From assembly GCF_002803075.1 (NCBI RefSeq), contig NZ_NNBK01000006.1:1-64000 (forward strand): a stretch of 64,000 nucleotides of DNA, read 5' to 3'. The notes beneath the pieces are model-generated. The model saw nothing but the letters and a program-made list of their open reading frames with translations. It did not search any database and was not told the DNA's origin. The DNA is from Streptomyces sp. CB01373 (GTDB taxonomy: Bacteria > Actinomycetota > Actinomycetes > Streptomycetales > Streptomycetaceae). Shown here in pieces: positions 7,628 through 14,947 of this stretch (its first letter is position 1; each line of letters opens with the position of its first letter). The translations under genes and the position numbers were made by a program.

Positions 7628-9142
7628 ATGACAGCACTCGACCTCAGCAGTCCCGTGGCCGTCGTCGGCACCGGCACCATGGGCCAGGGCATAGCCCAGG
7701 TCGCGCTGGTCGCGGGCCACACCGTACGCCTGTACGACGCCGTGCCCGGGCGGGCCCGGGAGGCGGCCGCCGCGATCGTCATCCGGCTCGACCGGCTCGT
7801 CGAGAAGGACCGGCTGACCGGCGCCGAGCGGGACGCCGCCCGCGCCCGGCTCCTGGCCGCCGACGATCTCACGGAGCTCGCCGACTGCGCGCTGGTCGTC
7901 GAGGCCGTCCTGGAGCGGCTCGACGTCAAGCAGGAGCTGCTGAAGGAGCTCGAAGACATCGTCGGCGACGACTGCCTGCTCGCCACCAACACCTCATCCC
8001 TGTCGGTGACGGCCGTCGGCGGCGCGCTGCGCGCCCCGGGCCGCCTCGTGGGCCTGCACTTCTTCAACCCGGCCCCGCTGATGCCGCTGGTCGAGGTGGT
8101 CTCCGGGTACGCCACCGACGTCACGTCGGCCACGCGCGCGTACGAGACGGCCCGCGCCTGGGGCAAGACCCCCGTGGCCTGCGCGGACACCCCCGGCTTC
8201 ATCGTGAACCGGATCGCCCGGCCCTTCTACGCCGAGGCCTTCGCGGTGTACGAGTTCCAGGGCGCCGACCCCGTCACCATCGACGCCATCCTGCGCGAGT
8301 CGGGCGGCTTCCGGATGGGCGCCTTCGAACTGACCGACCTCATCGGGCAGGACGTCAACGAGTCAGTCACCCACTCGGTGTGGCGGTCGTTCTTCCAGGA
8401 CGTGCGCTTCACGCCCTCGCTCGCCCAGCGCCGCCTGGTCGAGTCCGGCCGGCTCGGCAGGAAGAGCGGCCGGGGCTGGTACGACCACCGCGACGGCGCC
8501 GAGCGCCCCGAGCCGCACACCGCGGAGCAGGAGGCGCCGCCCGCCCACGTGGTCGCCGAGGGGGACCTCGGGCCCGCCTCCGAGCTGCTCCCGATGATCC
8601 GGGAGGCGGGCATCCAGGTGCGCGACGAGGACGAGGACCACGGATCCCGCCTGGTGCTGCCGGGCGGCGGCCAGCTCGTGCTCGCCGACGGGCAGACCTC
8701 CGTGGAGTTCAAGGACGTCGTCTACTTCGACCTCGCCCTCGACTACCGCAGGGCCACCCGGATCGCCCTGTCCGCCTCCCAGGACACCTCCCCGCGGACC
8801 GTCGCCGAGGCCACCGGCCTGTTCCAGGCGCTCGGCAAGAAGGTCAGCGTCATCGGGGACGTCCCCGGCATGATCGTCGCCCGCACGGTCGCCCGGATCG
8901 TCGACCTGGCGCACGACGCCGTCGCCAAGGGTGTGGCCACCGAGGAGGACGTCGACACCGCGATGCGCCTGGGCGTCAACTACCCGCTCGGACCCTTCGA
9001 GTGGAGCCGCAGACTCGGCGGCACCTGGGCCTGCTCCGTACTGGACAACCTGCACGAGTGCGAGCCGTCCGGCCGCTACGCGCCGTCGCTCGCGCTCTAT
9101 CGCCACGCCTACGCCACCGACAAGCGGGAGGGCACCCCATGA
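7628..9142 (+). CDS. 3-hydroxyacyl-CoA dehydrogenase (PaaH/FadB-domain type)
   Basis: 504 residues, starting at the ATG at 7628 after GGGAGGAT. The N-terminal Rossmann domain has GTGTMG (14-19), and the catalytic His lies in GLHFFNPAP (His144). It is followed by the C-terminal helical domain and a second copy of that domain (about 400-490, GDVPGMIVARTVARIVDLAHDA). The enzyme oxidises (S)-3-hydroxyacyl-CoA with NAD+. The double C-terminal layout is that of PaaH-like enzymes. Its stop overlaps the TetR regulator's ATG, and it is divergent from paaN, suggesting one regulated catabolic unit. It could serve phenylacetate or general beta-oxidation. Confidence 0.88.
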   Translation: MTALDLSSPVAVVGTGTMGQGIAQVALVAGHTVRLYDAVPGRAREAAAAIVIRLDRLVEKDRLTGAERDAARARLLAADDLTELADCALVVEAVLERLDVKQELLKELEDIVGDDCLLATNTSSLSVTAVGGALRAPGRLVGLHFFNPAPLMPLVEVVSGYATDVTSATRAYETARAWGKTPVACADTPGFIVNRIARPFYAEAFAVYEFQGADPVTIDAILRESGGFRMGAFELTDLIGQDVNESVTHSVWRSFFQDVRFTPSLAQRRLVESGRLGRKSGRGWYDHRDGAERPEPHTAEQEAPPAHVVAEGDLGPASELLPMIREAGIQVRDEDEDHGSRLVLPGGGQLVLADGQTSVEFKDVVYFDLALDYRRATRIALSASQDTSPRTVAEATGLFQALGKKVSVIGDVPGMIVARTVARIVDLAHDAVAKGVATEEDVDTAMRLGVNYPLGPFEWSRRLGGTWACSVLDNLHECEPSGRYAPSLALYRHAYATDKREGTP

Positions 9143-9726
9143 CCACCGCCAGGCGCGACACGTACACCCCGGAGACGCTGCTGTCCGTGGCCGTGCGGGT
9201 CTTCAACGAGCGCGGCTACGACGGCACCTCCATGGAGCACCTGTCCAGGGCGGCCGGCATCTCCAAGTCGTCGATCTACCACCACGTCGCCGGCAAGGAG
9301 GAGCTGCTGCGCCGGGCGGTCAGCCGGGCGCTGGACGAGCTGTTCGGCATCCTCGACGAGGAGCACGCGCGCACGGGGCGCGCCGCCGAGCGCCTGGAGT
9401 TCGTGGTGCGGCGCATGGTCGAGGTGCTCATCGGCGAACTGCCCTATGTGACGCTGCTGCTGCGCGTGCGTGGCAACACCGAGACCGAGCGCTGGGCGCT
9501 GGAACGGCGCCGCGACTTCGACCACCGGGTGGCCGACCTGCTGAGGGCGGCGGCCGAGGAGGGGGACGTGCGTGCCGACGTGGAGGTGCGGCTGGCGACC
9601 CGGCTCGTCTTCGGGATGATCAACTCGATCGTGGAGTGGTACCGGCCCGACGGGCGCGGCATGTCGGAGCGCGAGGTCGCCGACGCGGTGACACGGCTGG
9701 TGTTCTCGGGACTGCGCAAGGACTGA
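9139..9726 (+). CDS. TetR-family regulator (PaaR-like)
   Basis: 195 residues, ATG overlapping the previous stop (ATGA). The N-terminal helix-turn-helix is clear (about 31-57, including ISKSSIYHHVAGKEEL); the C-terminal ligand domain contains LLLRVRGNTETERWALERRR. Being co-translated with a 3-hydroxyacyl-CoA dehydrogenase and opposite paaN, it resembles PaaR-type repressors released by phenylacetyl-CoA or other acyl-CoAs. Two ACCGA-N4-TCGGT operators (7559-7572, 10354-10367) are candidate targets, which would add the first BCDH operon to its regulon. The ligand is inferred. Confidence 0.85.
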   Translation: MTTARRDTYTPETLLSVAVRVFNERGYDGTSMEHLSRAAGISKSSIYHHVAGKEELLRRAVSRALDELFGILDEEHARTGRAAERLEFVVRRMVEVLIGELPYVTLLLRVRGNTETERWALERRRDFDHRVADLLRAAAEEGDVRADVEVRLATRLVFGMINSIVEWYRPDGRGMSEREVADAVTRLVFSGLRKD

Positions 9727-9739
9727 CCCCGCGCCCGCC

Positions 9740-10252
9740 TCACCCCTGCGGCTCCAGGTCCTCCTCCTCGAACACCAGCAGCGTGCGCGTGCTCAGCACC
9801 TCGGGGATGGCCTGGAGCCGGGTGAGGACCAGTTCCCGCAGCGCCCGGTTGTCCGGGGTGTGCACGAGGAGCAGGACGTCGAAGTCGCCGCCGACCAGCG
9901 CGATGTGGTGGGCGCCGGGGAGCTGCCTGAGGTGCTCGCGCACGGTGCGCCAGGTGTTCTGCACGATCTTCAGCGTGATGTACGCGGACGTGCCGTGTCC
10001 CGCGCGTTCGTGGTCGACGCGGGCGCCGAAGCCGCGGATGACGCCGTCCTCGATGAGCCGGTTGATCCGGGCGTAGGCGTTGGCCCGCGAGACGTGGACC
10101 CGTTCGGCGACCGACCGTATGGACGCGCGCCCGTCCGTCTGGAGCATGCGCAGGATGTCCTGGTCGATCGCGTCCAGCGGGCGCGGCGGCGGTACGGCGC
10201 CGGGCCTGTACTCGGCGTTCTCGGCGTTCTCGGCCATTTGTTCAGGTGGCAT
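9740..10252 (-). CDS. bkdR: Lrp/AsnC-family regulator (BkdR-like)
   Basis: 170 residues. An N-terminal winged helix (about 27-75, LDAIDQDILRMLQTDGRASIRSVAERVHVSRA region) is followed by an RAM-type effector domain (SAYITLKIVQNTWRTVREHL; VGGDFDVLLLVHTPD). The start at 10252 has GGGGGG upstream; a second ATG at 10237 lacks one. It is divergent from a branched-chain keto acid dehydrogenase operon, the usual place of BkdR, which responds to branched-chain amino acids. The inverted repeat at 10295-10322, between the two genes and overlapping the -35 region of bkdA, is a good candidate binding site. It converges on the TetR gene with only 13 bases between stops. Confidence 0.85.
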   Translation of the reverse strand: MPPEQMAENAENAEYRPGAVPPPRPLDAIDQDILRMLQTDGRASIRSVAERVHVSRANAYARINRLIEDGVIRGFGARVDHERAGHGTSAYITLKIVQNTWRTVREHLRQLPGAHHIALVGGDFDVLLLVHTPDNRALRELVLTRLQAIPEVLSTRTLLVFEEEDLEPQG

Positions 10253-10294
10253 GTCCCCCCGCCTTTCCGTCGTGGACGTACTGCGTACATCTCA

Positions 10295-10322
10295 GGCTGT
10301 GGAGAACCGATTGTCCACAGCC
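10295..10322. promoter_or_regulatory. Inverted repeat, candidate BkdR operator
   Basis: GGCTGTGGA, 10 bases, TCCACAGCC: perfect 9-bp arms between the divergent Lrp and bkdA genes. It overlaps the predicted -35 of bkdA (TTGTCC, 10311-10316), so binding would affect that promoter. Assignment to the Lrp protein is by position. Confidence 0.6.
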
Positions 10323-10340
10323 TGGGCCCGCCTGTAGCCA
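10311..10340 (+). promoter_or_regulatory. Predicted promoter of the first BCDH operon
   Basis: TTGTCC (10311-10316), 18 bases, TAGCCA (10335-10340). Transcription would start near 10347, just upstream of the TetR-type operator at 10354-10367 and within a repressible distance of it. Confidence 0.5.
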
Positions 10341-10353
10341 AAATGCGCCCACG

Positions 10354-10367
10354 ACCGAACAATCGGT
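10354..10367. promoter_or_regulatory. Second TetR-type operator, upstream of bkdA
   Basis: ACCGAACAATCGGT has the same ACCGA/TCGGT arms and differs from the 7559-7572 site only in the centre. It lies just after the predicted start of transcription of bkdA, a classical roadblock position. It suggests the TetR protein at 9139 controls both units. Confidence 0.65.
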
Positions 10368-10427
10368 AGGTGGGGCGCGTCACACCCGACGCGCCCTTCG
10401 TAGCCGCTCCCACGAGGAGGTGCCGTC

Positions 10428-11567
10428 ATGACGGTCATGGAGCAGCGGGGCGCGTACCGGCCTTCGCCGCCGCCCGCCTGGCAGCCCCGTACCGACCCCG
10501 CGCCGCTGCTGCCCGACGCGGAGCCCTACCGCGTCCTGGGGACGGAGGTGGCCGCGAAGGCCGATCCGGAGCTGCTGCGGCGTCTGTACGCGCAGCTGGT
10601 CCTGGGCCGCCGTTACAACACGCAGGCCACCGCCCTGACCAAGCAGGGCCGCCTGGCGGTCTACCCCTCCAGCACCGGTCAGGAGGCCTGCGAGGTCGCC
10701 GCCGCGCTCGCCCTGGAGGAGCGCGACTGGCTCTTCCCGAGCTACCGCGACACGCTGGCCGTCGTGGCCCGCGGTGTGGACCCCGTCGAGGCCCTGACGC
10801 TGCTGCGCGGCGACTGGCACACCGGCTACGACCCCTACGAGCACCGTGTGGCCCCGCTGTCCACGCCGCTCGCCACCCAGCTCCCGCACGCCGTCGGCCT
10901 CGCGCACGCCGCCCGCCTCAAGGGCGACGACGTGGTCGCCCTTGCGATGATCGGCGACGGCGGCACCAGCGAGGGCGACTTCCACGAGGCGCTGAACTTC
11001 GCCGCCGTCTGGCAGGCCCCCGTCGTCTTCCTCGTGCAGAACAACGGCTTCGCGATCTCCGTCCCGCTCGCCAAGCAGACCGCGGCACCGTCCCTGGCCC
11101 ACAAGGCCGTCGGGTACGGCATGCCGGGCCGCCTGGTCGACGGCAACGACGCCGCAGCCGTGCACGAGGTGCTCGCCGACGCCGTGCGGAACGCGCGCGC
11201 GGGAGGCGGCCCCACCCTGATCGAGGCGGTGACCTACCGCATCGACGCCCACACCAACGCCGACGACGCCACCCGCTACCGCGGCGACGCCGAGGTCGAG
11301 GCCTGGCGCGAGCACGACCCGGTCCAGCTCCTTGAGCGGGAGCTGACCGGGCGCGGCCTGCTCGACGAGGACGGCGTCCGCGCCGCCCGCGAGGACGCCG
11401 AGGCGATGGCCGCGCGGCTGCGCGAGCGCATGAACCAGGACGCGCCGCTCGACCCCATGGACCTGTTCGCCCACGTGTACGCGGAGCCGACCCCGCAGCT
11501 GCGCGAGCAGCGCGACCAACTGGTCGCCGAGCTCCAGGCCGAGTCGGAGGAAGGTACGGCCCGATGA
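10428..11567 (+). CDS. bkdA: Branched-chain alpha-keto acid dehydrogenase E1 alpha (first copy)
   Basis: 379 residues, ATG after GAGGAGGTG. The thiamine-diphosphate motif GDGGTSEGDFHEALNF begins at 176 and closes with QNN at 204-206; STGQEACEVAAALAL and the phosphorylation-loop-like YRIDAHTNADDATRYR are also seen. With E1 beta it decarboxylates branched-chain 2-oxo acids and passes the acyl group to E2 lipoyl-lysine, supplying isobutyryl-, isovaleryl- and 2-methylbutyryl-CoA for branched fatty acids and polyketide starters. First gene of a three-gene operon with ATGA coupling to E1 beta. No E3 gene is adjacent. Pyruvate dehydrogenase E1 alpha is the alternative; the divergent Lrp gene favours BCDH. 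Confidence 0.9.
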   Translation: MTVMEQRGAYRPSPPPAWQPRTDPAPLLPDAEPYRVLGTEVAAKADPELLRRLYAQLVLGRRYNTQATALTKQGRLAVYPSSTGQEACEVAAALALEERDWLFPSYRDTLAVVARGVDPVEALTLLRGDWHTGYDPYEHRVAPLSTPLATQLPHAVGLAHAARLKGDDVVALAMIGDGGTSEGDFHEALNFAAVWQAPVVFLVQNNGFAISVPLAKQTAAPSLAHKAVGYGMPGRLVDGNDAAAVHEVLADAVRNARAGGGPTLIEAVTYRIDAHTNADDATRYRGDAEVEAWREHDPVQLLERELTGRGLLDEDGVRAAREDAEAMAARLRERMNQDAPLDPMDLFAHVYAEPTPQLREQRDQLVAELQAESEEGTAR

Positions 11568-12568
11568 CCACCGTCGCGCTCAAGCCGGCCACCATGGCCC
11601 AGGCCCTCACGCGCGCGCTGCGCGACGCGATGGCCGCCGACCCCTCCGTGCACGTCATGGGTGAGGACGTCGGCACCCTCGGCGGTGTCTTCCGCATCAC
11701 CGACGGCCTCGCCAAGGAGTTCGGCGAGGACCGCTGCACGGACACCCCGCTGGCCGAGGCCGGCATCCTCGGCGCCGCCGTCGGCATGGCCATGTACGGG
11801 CTGCGCCCCGTGGTCGAGATGCAGTTCGACGCCTTCGCCTACCCGGCGTTCGAGCAACTGGCCAGCCATGTCGCCAAGATGCGCAACCGCACCCGCGGCA
11901 AAATGCCCCTGCCGATCACCATCCGCATCCCCTACGGCGGCGGCATCGGCGGTGTGGAGCACCACAGCGACGCCTCCGAGGCGTACTACATGGCGACTCC
12001 GGGGCTCCATGTCGTCACGCCCGCGACCGTCGCCGACGCCTACGGGCTGCTGCGGGCCTCCATCGCATCCGACGACCCGGTCGTCTTCCTCGAGCCCAAG
12101 CGGCTGTACTGGTCGAAGGACACCTGGAACCCGGACGACCCGCAGGCCGTCGAGCCGGTGGGCCGCGCGGTGGTGCGGCGCACCGGCAGGAGCGCCACGC
12201 TGATCACGTACGGCCCGTCCGTGCCCGTCTGCCTCGAAGCCGCCGAGGCGGCGCGGGCCGAGGGCTGGGAACTGGAGGTCGTCGACCTGCGCTCGCTGGT
12301 GCCGTTCGACGACGAGACGGTGTGCGCGTCGGTGCGGCGCACCGGGCGCGCGGTCGTCGTGCACGAGTCGGGCGGGTTCGGCGGCCCGGGCGGGGAGATC
12401 GCGGCCCGGGTCACGGAGCGCTGCTTCCACCACCTGGAGGCGCCGGTGCTGCGTGTGGCCGGGTTCGACCTCCCCTACCCGCCGCCGATGCTGGAGCGGC
12501 ACCACCTGCCCGGCGTCGACCGGATCCTGGACGCCGTGGCGCGTCTGCAGTGGGAGGCGGAGAGCTGA
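11564..12568 (+). CDS. bkdB: Branched-chain alpha-keto acid dehydrogenase E1 beta (first copy)
   Basis: 334 residues. The start overlaps the E1 alpha stop by 4 bases and the stop overlaps the E2 start (TGATG). Typical E1 beta segments are MGEDVGTLGGVFRITDGL, DTPLAEAGILGAAVGMAMYG, RIPYGGGIGGVEHHSD and the C-terminal transketolase domain (EVVDLRSLVPFDDETV). It forms the alpha2beta2 E1 component with BkdA and contributes to the thiamine-diphosphate site. It is about 60-65% identical by eye to the second copy at 26782, consistent with an old duplication. Confidence 0.92.
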   Translation: MTTVALKPATMAQALTRALRDAMAADPSVHVMGEDVGTLGGVFRITDGLAKEFGEDRCTDTPLAEAGILGAAVGMAMYGLRPVVEMQFDAFAYPAFEQLASHVAKMRNRTRGKMPLPITIRIPYGGGIGGVEHHSDASEAYYMATPGLHVVTPATVADAYGLLRASIASDDPVVFLEPKRLYWSKDTWNPDDPQAVEPVGRAVVRRTGRSATLITYGPSVPVCLEAAEAARAEGWELEVVDLRSLVPFDDETVCASVRRTGRAVVVHESGGFGGPGGEIAARVTERCFHHLEAPVLRVAGFDLPYPPPMLERHHLPGVDRILDAVARLQWEAES

Positions 12569-13965
12569 TGGCACAGGTGCTGGAGTTCAGGCTCCCGGAC
12601 CTCGGGGAGGGCCTCACCGAGGCGGAGGTCGTCCGCTGGCTGGTCGAGGTGGGCGACGTGGTCGCCATCGACCAGCCGGTCGTGGAGGTCGAGACGGCCA
12701 AGGCGATGGTCGAGGTGCCCTGCCCCTACGCCGGCGTGGTCACCGCCCGCTTCGGCGAGGAGGGCGCGGAACTGCCCGTGGGCGCGCCCCTGCTGACGGT
12801 GGCGGTCGGGGAGCAGGACGCCGGTGAGGCCGGTGGCGACACCGAGGGCTCCGGCAACGTCCTGGTCGGCTACGGCACGGGTGCGCCTCCGGCGCGCCGG
12901 CGCAGGGTGCGCCCGGCACCGGTGACGCAGGGCTCGCGCCCGGGCACGATCGGCGCCGTGGCGCCTTCGGCGCCCGCGGCACCGGCCGCCAACGGGACGG
13001 CGCGTACGACGGGCGCCCCGGCGACCCCGGCGGCTCGGGCCGCCGCGGTGGCCGAGCGGCCCACCGACGGTCCGGTCCCCGTGATCTCGCCGCTCGTGCG
13101 CCGCCTGGCACGGGAGAACGGCGTGGACCTGCGGCAGTTGTCGGGTTCCGGGCCCGAGGGGCTGATCCTGCGCGCGGACGTCGAGGACGTGCTCAGGGCC
13201 GGCGCGGCAGGGGGCCGGACCGACGGCGCACCGGCTGCTCCCGCGCCCGCGACCGCGGCCCGGCCGGCGCAGGACTCCGGCTCCCGCGTTCCGCTCAAGG
13301 GGGTGCGCGGCGCCGTCGCCGACAAGCTCTCCCGCAGCCGCCGCGAGATCCCGGACGCGACCTGCTGGGTGGACGCCGACGCGACGGAGCTGATGCGCGC
13401 CCGGACCGCCATGAACGCCGCCGGGGGACAGAAGATCTCCCTGCTCGCGCTGCTGGCCCGGATCTGCACGGCCGCCCTCGCCCGCTACCCCGAGCTCAAC
13501 TCGCGGGTCGACCTGGAGGCCAGGGAGATCGTCCGGCTGGACGCCGTGCACCTCGGCTTCGCCGCGCAGACCGAACGCGGACTCGTCGTGCCGGTCGTAC
13601 GGGACGCGCACACGCGTGACGCGGAGTCGCTGACCGCCGAGTTCGCCCGGCTGACCGAGGTGGCCCGCGCCGGCAGCCTCACCCCGGCCGAACTCACCGG
13701 CGGGACCTTCACGCTGAACAACTACGGCGTGTTCGGTGTCGACGGCTCCACGCCGATCATCAACCACCCGGAGGCCGCCATGCTCGGCGTCGGCCGCATC
13801 GTCCCCAAGCCGTGGGTGCACGAGGGCGAGCTGGCGGTGCGGCAGGTCGTCCAGCTCTCGCTGACCTTCGACCACCGGGTGTGCGACGGCGGTACCGCGG
13901 GCGGTTTCCTGCGGTATGTGGCCGACTGCGTGGAACAGCCGGCGGTGCTCCTGCGCACGCTGTGA
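12568..13965 (+). CDS. bkdC: Branched-chain alpha-keto acid dehydrogenase E2 (first copy)
   Basis: 465 residues; ATG at 12568 overlaps the previous stop by one base. One N-terminal lipoyl domain (lipoylated Lys45 in ETAKAMVE), an Ala/Pro linker (about 105-170), a peripheral-subunit-binding domain (about 171-208, PLVRRLARENGVDLRQLSG) and the acyltransferase catalytic domain ending in FDHRVCDGG, with catalytic His436 and Asp440. It transfers the branched acyl group from lipoyl to CoA and forms the complex core. Lipoylation and E3 must come from elsewhere in the genome. A hairpin terminator begins 8 bases after the stop. Confidence 0.92.
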   Translation: MAQVLEFRLPDLGEGLTEAEVVRWLVEVGDVVAIDQPVVEVETAKAMVEVPCPYAGVVTARFGEEGAELPVGAPLLTVAVGEQDAGEAGGDTEGSGNVLVGYGTGAPPARRRRVRPAPVTQGSRPGTIGAVAPSAPAAPAANGTARTTGAPATPAARAAAVAERPTDGPVPVISPLVRRLARENGVDLRQLSGSGPEGLILRADVEDVLRAGAAGGRTDGAPAAPAPATAARPAQDSGSRVPLKGVRGAVADKLSRSRREIPDATCWVDADATELMRARTAMNAAGGQKISLLALLARICTAALARYPELNSRVDLEAREIVRLDAVHLGFAAQTERGLVVPVVRDAHTRDAESLTAEFARLTEVARAGSLTPAELTGGTFTLNNYGVFGVDGSTPIINHPEAAMLGVGRIVPKPWVHEGELAVRQVVQLSLTFDHRVCDGGTAGGFLRYVADCVEQPAVLLRTL

Positions 13966-13972
13966 CGACAGT

Positions 13973-14007
13973 GTCCCGCCCGCGTTCCCCTTGATCGCGG
14001 GCGGGAC
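13973..14007 (+). terminator. Terminator after the first BCDH operon
   Basis: GTCCCGCCCGCG, 11-base loop, CGCGGGCGGGAC: perfect 12-bp stem. There is no U tract, as is common in high-G+C actinobacteria. Confidence 0.7.
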
Positions 14008-14010
14008 GCA

Positions 14011-14016
14011 TACTCG
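14011..14016 (+). promoter_or_regulatory. -10-like TACTCG before the MobA-like gene
   Basis: TACTCG lies 4 bases before GTG 14021, directly after the bkd terminator hairpin. A leaderless or near-leaderless start is plausible, though the spacing is shorter than usual. Confidence 0.3.
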
Positions 14017-14020
14017 GGGG

Positions 14021-14947
14021 GTGACCTCCTACGAGCCCCTCGCCCACGACGCCGTCGTGCTCGCCGGGGGAGCCGCCCGCCGGCTCGGCGGCGCGGACAA
14101 GCCCGGCCTGCGCATCGGCGGCCGCGCCCTGCTCGACCGTGTGCTCGACGCCTGCGCCGACGCGGGCACGACGGTGGTGGTCGCCGACCCCCGCCCCACC
14201 GCGCGGCCCGTGCGCTGGGCACGCGAGGAACCGGCCGGCGCCGGACCGCTCGCAGCGCTCGACGCCGGGCTGCGCCACACCACGGCCGACCACGTCGTCG
14301 TCCTCTCCGCCGACCTGCCGTTCCTCGAACGCGACACGGTACGGCGGCTGCTGACGGCCCTGCGGGCCGAGCGGTCCGACGGCGTGCTGATCACCGACGC
14401 CGACGGCCGCGACCAGCCGCTCGTGGCCGCCTACCGCGCGCAGGCGTTGCGCCGAGCGCTGGCCGGGCTCGCCCGCACCGCGTCCGACGGCTCCGCCGAG
14501 GGCGGGGCCCTCACCGGGCTGCCACTGCGGCGGCTGACCGCCGCGCTCGATCTCACCCGCGTCCCGGATGCCGTCGCGTCCTTCGACTGCGACACCTGGG
14601 ACGACATCGCCATCGCCAGGGCACGCATCAGGGAGCATGGGCACGTGTTGGATGAATGGATTTCCGCAGTCAAGGACGAGTTGGGCATCGATCTGGACGT
14701 CGACACCCGCGCCCTGCTCGACCTCGCCCGCGACGCCGCCCACGGCGTGGCCCGGCCCGCGGCACCCCTGACCACCTTCCTCGTCGGGTACGCGGCCGCG
14801 CAGGGCAAGGGCGGCCCCGAAGCCGTCGCCGAGGCCTCCCGCAAGGCCGCCGCCCTCGCCCTGCGCTGGGCGGACGAGACCACCGGCGGCACCGGCGAGC
14901 CCGACGTGGCGCCCGACGCCACGCCCGACACCCGCCCGGACGTCTGA
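14021..14947 (+). CDS. MobA-like nucleotidyltransferase fused to DUF6457
   Basis: 308 residues. Residues ~1-205 form a nucleotidyltransferase domain with the signature VLAGGAARRLGGADKPGL (Gly-rich loop and Lys) and SADLPFLERDTV, as in MobA, which attaches GMP to molybdopterin. Residues ~208-300 (VLDEWISAVKDELGIDLDVD...) form a helical DUF6457-like domain. GTG 14021 is chosen because the protein begins just before the first strand. The stop overlaps moeA's ATG, so a molybdenum-cofactor role is likely. Proteins of this fused type are often labelled only 'NTP transferase', so MobA activity is inferred from context. Confidence 0.8.
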   Translation: MTSYEPLAHDAVVLAGGAARRLGGADKPGLRIGGRALLDRVLDACADAGTTVVVADPRPTARPVRWAREEPAGAGPLAALDAGLRHTTADHVVVLSADLPFLERDTVRRLLTALRAERSDGVLITDADGRDQPLVAAYRAQALRRALAGLARTASDGSAEGGALTGLPLRRLTAALDLTRVPDAVASFDCDTWDDIAIARARIREHGHVLDEWISAVKDELGIDLDVDTRALLDLARDAAHGVARPAAPLTTFLVGYAAAQGKGGPEAVAEASRKAAALALRWADETTGGTGEPDVAPDATPDTRPDV

